A stretch of DNA of 11,320 bases from Paracoccaceae bacterium (GTDB lineage Bacteria > Pseudomonadota > Alphaproteobacteria > Rhodobacterales > Rhodobacteraceae): assembly GCA_007129775.1 (NCBI GenBank), contig SKUV01000060.1, positions 1-11,320 on the forward strand, written 5' to 3'. Positions 6,789-11,320 of this stretch are shown piece by piece (within the stretch, counting starts at the first letter, position 1; the number at the start of each line of letters is the position of its first letter). The notes under the pieces were generated by a model. That model was not told where the DNA came from and did not search any database. It was given only the letters and a program-made list of their open reading frames with translations. Position numbers and translations under genes: made by a program.

Positions 6789-7514
6789 CTAGAACGGCAG
6801 CATGATATCGCTGACCTGCTGGCCCCAGCGGGGTTGCTGCACGTCGGATATCTGCCCGCGTCCGCCGTAGGAGATGCGCGCCCCCGCCAGCCGGTCATAG
6901 GTGATCTCGTTGCGGCGCGAGATGTCGCCCGGCCGGACGAAGCCCGAGACCACAAGTTCGCGCAATTCGTTGTTCACCCGCACCTCCTGCGTGCCCTCGA
7001 TCCGCAGCACGCCGTTGGGCAGCGTCTCGACCACGGTGCTGGCCACCCGCAGGGTCAGCCGTTCGTTGCGCCGCACCGAGCCATCGCCGCGAAAGCTGCT
7101 GGAGGAAGATGCATCGACCGCGGCCCCCATCGAAGCCCCATCGGGCAGCGAACGGTCGATGCGCTGGGGCAGTCCGAACAGTTCCGGCATGCCGAGGTTG
7201 CTCGCGCCGGTGCGCGACCGGCCGGAGGTGTTGGAGATCTCCGCGCTCTCGTCGATCTCGATCACCACGGTGACGATATCGCCCCTCCGGGCCGCGCGCC
7301 GGTCGCCCAGCAGCGATTTCTGGCCGGCCGACCAGAGCGAGGCCCCCCCGGTCGGCAGTGCCTGATCGCTGCGCTCGGGGAAGGGGGCGGCATACATCGC
7401 GTGGTGCTGCACGCTGCCCTCGATCGGGGTGAAATCGGGTGCACGGCCCACATGGTCGAGCCCGCTGCAGGCGGCCAGAGCGGTGCAGGCAAGTCCGCTT
7501 ACGAAAAGGCGCAT
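6789..7514 (-). CDS. flgH: Flagellar L-ring lipoprotein FlgH
   Basis: FlgH (241 residues, normal length) forms the outer-membrane L ring that, with the P ring, acts as bushing for the rotating rod. The N-terminus is a lipoprotein signal with lipobox LAAC, acylated residue Cys16. The mature protein has family motifs SLWSAGQKSLLGDRRAARRG and GDIVTVVIEIDESAEISN, followed by a Ser-rich segment (SSSSSF) and the conserved beta-rich part with ETLPNGVLRIEGTQEVRVNN, then FVRPGDISRRNEITYDRLAG and ARISYGGRGQISDVQQPRWG close to the C-terminus. GGAG (7522-7525) lies seven bases before the ATG at 7514, fixing the start. The gene follows flgA by 21 bases, the largest gap in this block. Confidence 0.98.
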   Translation of the reverse strand: MRLFVSGLACTALAACSGLDHVGRAPDFTPIEGSVQHHAMYAAPFPERSDQALPTGGASLWSAGQKSLLGDRRAARRGDIVTVVIEIDESAEISNTSGRSRTGASNLGMPELFGLPQRIDRSLPDGASMGAAVDASSSSSFRGDGSVRRNERLTLRVASTVVETLPNGVLRIEGTQEVRVNNELRELVVSGFVRPGDISRRNEITYDRLAGARISYGGRGQISDVQQPRWGQQVSDIMLPF

Positions 7515-7535
7515 GGCAATTCTCCGGCGTTGGCC

Positions 7536-7979
7536 TCAGCGCGCGCTGGCGCGTGCAGGTCCGGTGACATGGATCGATCCGTCCGGGCCGATCAGGCCCG
7601 AGACGGTGTTTCGGCTGTCGAGGTTCATCACGCTGAGCATGTCGCCCACGCCGCCCCGGCCTAGCGCCCGGCCCTCGGCGAGGATACTGACCGGCCCCGC
7701 GCGGAAGACGAGGCGCACGATCTGGTTACGCTCCACCAGTGCGGGCGGGCCGACATCGCCGGCCATCACCGGCCTTCCGGCATAGAGCACGACACGCGCC
7801 TCCTGCCCGATGGCGTGGGAAAGGCTGTCCAGCGCGCCGGGCAGCGTGCCGGGCGCGAGGGTGACATCCTGCGGGCCGATCACGGCGGTGGCGCGGACCG
7901 TGCGCGCCGCGACGACCGTGTCGGCCGCTGCCTGCGCGCCCGTACATGCCAGCGCCATGGCGAGGGCGAGCCCGCGCAT
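7536..7979 (-). CDS. flgA: Flagellar P-ring assembly chaperone FlgA, short form
   Basis: FlgA is a periplasmic chaperone needed for polymerisation of FlgI into the P ring. This one has 147 residues: signal peptide 1-18 (MRGLALAMALACTGAQA, likely cut after AQA), then a single SAF-type domain. Visible features are VVAARTVRATAVIGPQDVTL near the start, GRPVMAGDVGPPALVERNQI in the middle, and a C-terminal strand region with GDMLSVMNLDSRNTVSGLI. These match the C-terminal half of the longer enterobacterial FlgA, which is around 220 residues; the N-terminal extra domain is absent, as is common in alphaproteobacteria. The ATG overlaps the flgG stop by one base (TGATG). There is no convincing lipobox at Cys12. 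The identity rests on the SAF pattern plus the flgG-flgA-flgH order. Confidence 0.9.
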   Translation of the reverse strand: MRGLALAMALACTGAQAAADTVVAARTVRATAVIGPQDVTLAPGTLPGALDSLSHAIGQEARVVLYAGRPVMAGDVGPPALVERNQIVRLVFRAGPVSILAEGRALGRGGVGDMLSVMNLDSRNTVSGLIGPDGSIHVTGPARASAR

Positions 7980-8764
7980 CAGCGCACCTGCGTGGTGGCG
8001 CCGAGCATCTGGTCGGCGGCAGTGATGACCTTGGCGTTCAGTTCATAGCCGCGCTGGGCCTTGATCAGTTCGGTGATCTCGCGCACGGCGTCCACCGCGC
8101 TTTCCTCCAGATAGCCCTGACGCAGGGTGCCCAAGCCCTCGGTTCCCGGTTCGGCGGGCAGGGCAGGGCCGGAGGCGGCGGTTTCCAGAAACAGGTTGCT
8201 GCCCGTCGCCTCCAGCCCCTTTTCGTTGGTGAATCCGGCCAGCGTGAACTGACCGAGGCGCACCGGTTCCACCCGGTCGGCGAAATAGGCCCAGACCTCG
8301 CCGCCGGCATTGATCGAGAGGCTGCGCGCATCGGCCGGGATGGTGATGCCGGGCACGACTTCGTGGCCGTCGGCCGTCACGATCAGACCGTCGGCGCTGC
8401 GCTGCAGCGCCCCGTCTCGGGTATAGGCCGGAAGGCCCGAGGGCAACGTCACCTCCAGATAGCCGGCGCCCTCGATGGCGATGTCGAGATCGCCGCCGGT
8501 CTGCAGCAGCGAGCCTTGCGCGAGGATCACCGAAACTGCCGCCGGGCGCACGCCGAGGCCCGTCTGCACACCGGTGGGCAGAATTGTGCCGTCGGCGGCG
8601 CTGATCGTGCCGGCGCGGGTGTGCTGCTGGTAGTGCAGATCGGCGAATTCGGCGCGCCTTGCGTTGTATCCGGTCGTGCTCATGTTCGCGAGGTTGTTGG
8701 AGACCACATCGACACGCATCTGCTGCGCGCTCATGCCCGTGGCGGCGATCTGGAGTGCCTTCAT
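7979..8764 (-). CDS. flgG: Flagellar distal rod protein FlgG
   Basis: FlgG (261 residues, the standard length) builds the distal rod. The N-terminal rod motif reads MSAQQMRVDVVSNNLANMST, then TTGYNARRAEFADLHY. The central region holds the flagellar basal-body rod/hook D1 pattern with GSLLQTGGDLDIAIEGAGYL, and the C-terminal helix contains ELIKAQRGYELNAKVITAAD, the conserved AQRxYE.N.K pattern. An AAGGA (8771-8775) six bases before the ATG at 8764 sets the start. FlgG is exported without a cleaved signal, through the type III gate. It follows flgF by 11 bases and overlaps flgA by one base. Confidence 0.98.
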   Translation of the reverse strand: MKALQIAATGMSAQQMRVDVVSNNLANMSTTGYNARRAEFADLHYQQHTRAGTISAADGTILPTGVQTGLGVRPAAVSVILAQGSLLQTGGDLDIAIEGAGYLEVTLPSGLPAYTRDGALQRSADGLIVTADGHEVVPGITIPADARSLSINAGGEVWAYFADRVEPVRLGQFTLAGFTNEKGLEATGSNLFLETAASGPALPAEPGTEGLGTLRQGYLEESAVDAVREITELIKAQRGYELNAKVITAADQMLGATTQVR

Positions 8765-8775
8765 CTGCTGTCCTT

Positions 8776-9492
8776 TCAGCGGCCGAGGGTCTGCAACACG
8801 GTGCGCATCCGGTCATCCTCGCGTTCGAGAAAACCCTGGCCCAGTTCATAGGCGCGCTGGACCTCGATCATCCGCGCGATCTCGAGCACGGGCGAGACGT
8901 TGGAGGATTCCAGAAAGCCCTGCATCAGCCGCGCGTCCGGCGCGGGTTCCACCCCCTCGGCCGTGGCGAAAAGCGCGCTGCCCTCGCGCCGGAGGGTTTC
9001 GGGCACCAGCGGGACGACGACCCCGAGCCGGGCGATGGGCTGGCCATCGGCCGAAAGCGTGCCGTCATCGGACAGGGCGATCTGGCCGGCCTGCGCCGGC
9101 ACGAAGACCGGCGCGCCCCCGGCATCCAGCAGCCGGTGGCCATCGGGCGAGACCAGTTCGCCCGCCTCGTTCGGCGTGAAGCTTCCGGCCCGTGTCAAAC
9201 GCTCCCCCGCCGGGGTGTCGAGGGTGAAGAAGCCCGCGCCCCGGATCGCGAAATCGAAGCCGCCGCCGGTGCGCACCAAATCGCCCTCGGTCATGTCGAT
9301 GCTCCGGGCATGGGCATGGGCCATGGACAAGTCTGCCTCGTCACGGCCCAGTGCCTTGACATGTTCGGCAAAGATCACGCCTTCGCGCCGGAAACCGGTG
9401 GTCGACAGATTGGCGATATTGTGCGCGACAACCTGCATCTCGCGCTTGAGGCCGGACTGGCGGGCGAGGGCCACATATCCGATGCTGTCCAT
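8776..9492 (-). CDS. flgF: Flagellar proximal rod protein FlgF
   Basis: FlgF (238 residues) is a rod protein that lies below FlgG. The N-terminal rod motif is QVVAHNIANLSTTGFRREGV (about 21-40). A GAGFFTLDTPAGERLTRAGS stretch marks the D1 domain, and the C-terminal helix carries LEIARMIEVQRAYELGQGFL. It is related to FlgG but shorter and starts MDSIGYVALA, as FlgF does. GGAG (9501-9504), inside the end of fliQ, sits eight bases before the ATG at 9492. It is separated by three bases from fliQ. Confidence 0.95.
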   Translation of the reverse strand: MDSIGYVALARQSGLKREMQVVAHNIANLSTTGFRREGVIFAEHVKALGRDEADLSMAHAHARSIDMTEGDLVRTGGGFDFAIRGAGFFTLDTPAGERLTRAGSFTPNEAGELVSPDGHRLLDAGGAPVFVPAQAGQIALSDDGTLSADGQPIARLGVVVPLVPETLRREGSALFATAEGVEPAPDARLMQGFLESSNVSPVLEIARMIEVQRAYELGQGFLEREDDRMRTVLQTLGR

Positions 9493-9495
9493 GGC

Positions 9496-9765
9496 TCAGT
9501 CTCCGGCGATGGCGGGGATGAGAATTTCGACGAAGAACTCCACCAGCGTGCCGGACATGAAGCTCATCGTGACCCAGAACACCGCGAGGATCGCGAGCAG
9601 TTTGGGCACGAAGGTCAGCGTCATCTCCTGCACCGAGGTGAGCGCCTGAAAGAGGCCCACCGCCACCCCGGCCACGAGTGCCACGCCGAGGATCGGGGAA
9701 GAGATGATCACCGCGATCCAGAGTGCCTGACGCAGGCTGTCGTGGAAAAGTGCATCCGACATCAT
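9496..9765 (-). CDS. fliQ: Flagellar export gate protein FliQ
   Basis: FliQ (89 residues, normal) is a two-helix inner-membrane protein of the FliPQR export channel. Two hydrophobic segments flank a central loop: about residues 15-40 (WIAVIISSPILGVALVAGVA) and 52-72 (FVPKLLAILAVFWVTMSFMS). Between them comes GLFQALTSVQEMTLTFVPKL, a very conserved FliQ stretch (Q-T-Q/S-E-x-T-L-x-F-x-P-K). Two adjacent ATG codons (9763-9765 and 9760-9762) can both serve as start. The gene follows fliE by two bases, so coupled translation is likely. Having fliQ between fliE and flgF rather than beside fliP/fliR is a feature of some alphaproteobacterial loci. Confidence 0.97.
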   Translation of the reverse strand: MMSDALFHDSLRQALWIAVIISSPILGVALVAGVAVGLFQALTSVQEMTLTFVPKLLAILAVFWVTMSFMSGTLVEFFVEILIPAIAGD

Positions 9766-9767
9766 GG

Positions 9768-10055
9768 TCAGACCGGCATCCGCAGGATTTCCTGATAGGC
9801 CTCGACCACCTTGTTGCGCAGGGTCACCGCTGTCTCCACGGCCAGTTCGGTTTCGGCCAGCGCCTGCACCAGCGCGTGCGGGTCGGCGCCGCCGGTCATG
9901 GCGGCCTGGGCCGTCGCCTCGCCCCGCTGCAGGGTTTCGGCGAAGCTTTCGGCCAACCGGGCGGCGCCGGCGGCCGGGCTGTCGGCGGGGCGCGGGGCGG
10001 TGGCCGGGCGGGCGCCGGCGTAGCCCTGGGTGGCAAGGGATGCACGAATGTCCAT
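9768..10055 (-). CDS. fliE: Flagellar MS-ring/rod junction protein FliE
   Basis: FliE (95 residues, normal) is the first rod-side protein exported and links the MS ring to the proximal rod. The C-terminal family signature is intact: LAETELAVETAVTLRNKVVE followed by AYQEILRMPV. The N-terminal 35 residues are a Pro/Ala-rich low-complexity segment before the first helix (AARLAESFAETLQRGEATAQ). The ATG at 10055 is preceded by GAGGGAA, which overlaps the flgC stop. It follows flgC by 12 bases, the classical flgB-flgC-fliE order. Confidence 0.97.
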   Translation of the reverse strand: MDIRASLATQGYAGARPATAPRPADSPAAGAARLAESFAETLQRGEATAQAAMTGGADPHALVQALAETELAVETAVTLRNKVVEAYQEILRMPV

Positions 10056-10067
10056 GGCTATGTTCCC

Positions 10068-10466
10068 TCAGCGGCGCAGCACGTCGAGCAGCGCGCGCGA
10101 CATCTGGCGCACCTGATCGAACATGCGCAGGTTGGCCTCGTAACTGCGCTGGGCTTCCCGGCTGTCGGCGATCTCCACCACCAGATCGACGTTCGACCCG
10201 TCGTAATGACCGGTCTCGTCGGCCATCGCATGGCCGGGATCGAAGATGCGGGGCAGTTCGCGACGGTCCAGATCCACCGCTGAGGGGCGCACCCCGCCCG
10301 GCGCGTCGGCCCCGGCCCGCGCGGCGATCTGCTGGAACGAGACCACCTTGCGCCGGTAGCCCGGCGTGTCGGCATTGGCGATATTCTCGGACACGTGGCG
10401 CAGGCGTTGGGCCTGTGCGTCCATCCCCGAGGCGCTGGCAGCGATGGCGTGGAAAAGGCTGCTCAT
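10068..10466 (-). CDS. flgC: Flagellar proximal rod protein FlgC
   Basis: FlgC (132 residues, normal) is a proximal rod protein. The N-terminal helix reads AIAASASGMDAQAQRLRHVS, followed by the rod signature ENIANADTPGYRRKVVSFQ. The C-terminal helix SREAQRSYEANLRMFDQVRQ corresponds to the conserved [EA].R.Y.AN. pattern. The ATG at 10466 comes 17 bases after the flgB stop; the intervening G-run (positions 10474-10483 on the minus strand) serves as an unusual purine-rich ribosome site. Confidence 0.97.
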   Translation of the reverse strand: MSSLFHAIAASASGMDAQAQRLRHVSENIANADTPGYRRKVVSFQQIAARAGADAPGGVRPSAVDLDRRELPRIFDPGHAMADETGHYDGSNVDLVVEIADSREAQRSYEANLRMFDQVRQMSRALLDVLRR

Positions 10467-10483
10467 ATATCCCGCGCCCCCCC

Positions 10484-10867
10484 TCAGCGGCCCAGCGTGG
10501 CGCGCAGGATGCCCGTCAGGCTGCGGAAGATCGTCAGCGCCGTGTCGTGTTGCTGACGGGCCTCGGCGCTGTGCATCATCTCGCGTTCGAGCGTGACTGA
10601 ATTGCCGTTGGGCGCGCTGGGCGCGGCCGAATCCTGCCGGATCGCGGCCTGCAGGCTGCCTGTGGCCACATGCCCGGGCCGGATGTGCCCGGGAATCGCG
10701 GGGGTGCTGGCGGCGCGGGCGAAAACCTCGGCGAAAGGTTGCAGATCGCGCCGTTTGTAGCCGGGCGTGTCGGCATTGGCGATGTTGCCGGCCAGAACGC
10801 CCTGGCGGGCCGCAGCATGGGCGGCCATGTCATGGGCGGTTCGCAAGACCTGAGGCGTATCGAACAT
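10484..10867 (-). CDS. flgB: Flagellar proximal rod protein FlgB
   Basis: FlgB (127 residues) is a proximal rod protein and first gene of the leftward block. The start at 10867 (MFDTPQVLRTAHDMAAHAAA) is backed by GGGAG (10876-10880) eight bases upstream. A longer frame from 10960 exists, but it would run through the control region and over the fliI start. The rod signature is VLAGNIANADTPGYKRRDLQ, and the C-terminal helix (MMHSAEARQQHDTALTIFRS) is the usual FlgB end. The middle is a variable, Ala/Pro-rich segment. It is transcribed away from fliI. Confidence 0.96.
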   Translation of the reverse strand: MFDTPQVLRTAHDMAAHAAARQGVLAGNIANADTPGYKRRDLQPFAEVFARAASTPAIPGHIRPGHVATGSLQAAIRQDSAAPSAPNGNSVTLEREMMHSAEARQQHDTALTIFRSLTGILRATLGR

Positions 10868-10958
10868 CGGGGCTTCTCCCTCGATTGGCTTACACGAAGG
10901 CTTAAGGGTGATTCCTTTAGAAAGCGTAAGCCAGGAACCGACATGCCCCGGAGGCCCC
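10868..10958. promoter_or_regulatory. Divergent control region between flgB and fliI
   Basis: This 91-base interval separates the two divergent genes and must hold any promoters for both. It is clearly less GC-rich than the genes (10885-10932). GGCTTA occurs on the + strand at 10887-10892 and 10899-10904, 12 bases apart, and once on the - strand as TAAGCC at 10927-10932. TGGCTTAC (10886-10893) and GTAAGCCA (10926-10933) form an exact 8-bp inverted repeat 32 bases apart. On the - strand there is TAAA (10919-10916), then 14 bases, then GCC (10901-10899), a weak flagellar sigma-28-like arrangement. No exact sigma-54 or TTAA-N7-TTAA CtrA site is present. Ribosome sites GGGAG (10876-10880, flgB) and GGAGG (10950-10954, fliI, four bases before its ATG) mark the ends. 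Confidence 0.6.
10886..10933. repeat. GGCTTA inverted/direct repeats (possible operator)
   Basis: The outer pair TGGCTTAC/GTAAGCCA is an exact 8-bp inverted repeat. A third half-copy GGCTTAA at 10899-10905 sits 12 bases after the first, giving a TTAC-N8-TTAA layout, close to but not equal to the CtrA spacing of TTAA-N7-TTAA. A dimeric regulator binding here could act on both divergent genes. The binding protein is not identifiable from sequence alone. Confidence 0.45.
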
Positions 10959-11320
10959 ATGTCCCAGCCCTTCGCCGCCCTTCTCGCCGATCTTGAGGAA
11001 CTGGAACCCGTGCGCCGGATCGGCCGGCTTTGCGGGATCGGGCAGGGCGTGGTGAATGTTTCGGGGCTGGGGGATCGGGCGCAGTTGGGCGACCGGTTGA
11101 CGATCCGTCGCGCCGGGGCGCCGCCCCTCCAGGCCGAGGTGATCGCGGTGTCGCCCGATGGGCTGACGGCGCTACCGGAAGGCGATGCAAGCGGCTGCGC
11201 CCTGCACGATCAGGTGTTTCTGCGCCGGGACCCGGGGCTGGCTCCCGATGCCGGCTGGCTGGGCCGGATCATCGACCCCCATGGCCGGCCGCTCGACGGG
11301 CGGGCGCTACCGGCCGGGCC
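10959..11320 (+). CDS. fliI: Flagellar export ATPase FliI, N-terminal part (truncated by window end)
   Basis: The frame from the ATG at 10959 stays open to the end and covers about 120 residues of a protein usually near 440. FliI is the F1-beta-like hexameric ATPase of the flagellar export apparatus. It works with FliH and FliJ in the cytoplasm to feed substrates to the gate. The part present has the N-terminal beta-barrel pattern: PVRRIGRLCGIGQGVVNVSG (residues 17-36), LGDRLTIRR, then LQAEVIAVSPDGLTALP, and it reaches the segment GWLGRIIDPHGRPLDGRALP (99-118), the conserved GR.[IV]D..GRP[LI]DG stretch of flagellar and type III ATPases. The Walker A motif lies beyond the window. GGAGG (10950-10954) is an unusually close but strong ribosome site. 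It is divergent from flgB. Confidence 0.93.
   Translation, partial: MSQPFAALLADLEELEPVRRIGRLCGIGQGVVNVSGLGDRAQLGDRLTIRRAGAPPLQAEVIAVSPDGLTALPEGDASGCALHDQVFLRRDPGLAPDAGWLGRIIDPHGRPLDGRALPAG

Noticed and set aside
7926..7979. Lipoprotein signal in FlgA at Cys12
   Set aside because: The residues before Cys (A-L-A) do not fit a lipobox with Leu at -3, and a standard signal peptidase I site (AQA) follows.
10890..10905. Canonical CtrA site in the flgB/fliI region
   Set aside because: The closest match is TTAC-N8-TTAA; neither the first half-site nor the spacing matches TTAA-N7-TTAA, so it is kept only as a candidate within the repeat finding.
10868..10960. Extended flgB start at 10960
   Set aside because: It would cover the whole divergent region and the fliI start codon; the ATG at 10867 gives the normal FlgB N-terminus and has a good ribosome site.
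1..11320. CRISPR array, tRNA, rRNA, insertion sequence or defence system
   Set aside because: No spaced direct repeats, cloverleaf, transposase or inverted terminal repeats were found; every substantial frame with support is flagellar or lies within the flagellar blocks.

Overview
The window is one continuous flagellar biogenesis locus from a GC-rich bacterium. The protein sequences and gene order point to an alphaproteobacterium, most likely of the Rhodobacterales. The signs are a compact fliE-fliQ-flgF-flgG-flgA-flgH-fliL block, a short FlgA, a free-standing SltF-type lytic transglycosylase in place of a FlgJ muramidase domain, and fliL placed after flgH. The taxonomic call is inference from family knowledge; no search was run. 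I see no RNA genes, mobile elements or CRISPR array, and no gene-free stretch longer than about 135 bases.

Layout. The left half (1-6342) reads rightward: the 3' part of an unrecognised helical-repeat protein whose start lies outside the window, a 133-base gap with a strong GC hairpin, a periplasmic lytic transglycosylase (sltF-like), flhA, fliR, flhB and a 112-residue unknown protein. The last four genes are chained by ATGA stop/start overlaps. The right half (6330-10867) reads leftward. In transcription order it holds flgB, flgC, fliE, fliQ, flgF, flgG, flgA, flgH and fliL, with gaps of 0 to 21 bases. At the far right (10959-11320) the first third or so of fliI runs rightward off the window. 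It is divided from flgB by a 91-base divergent control region. The two long blocks converge and overlap tail to tail by 13 bases at 6330-6342.

How the genes work together. FlhA, FlhB, FliR and FliQ are inner-membrane parts of the flagellar type III export gate (FliP is missing from the window), and FliI is its ATPase. The gate exports FliE, FlgB, FlgC, FlgF and FlgG, which build the rod. The transglycosylase probably opens the peptidoglycan for the rod. FlgA is the periplasmic chaperone for P-ring assembly, FlgH forms the outer-membrane L ring, and FliL supports the stators at the motor. The window therefore covers the export gate, rod and outer rings, while hook, filament, C ring, MS ring, P ring and stator genes lie elsewhere.

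Most of this is a conventional locus. The points worth a second look are two unrecognised proteins (the left-edge protein with a 15-bp tandem repeat, and the 112-residue protein after flhB), the palindromic overlap where the blocks meet, and the repeated GGCTTA element in the flgB/fliI control region.
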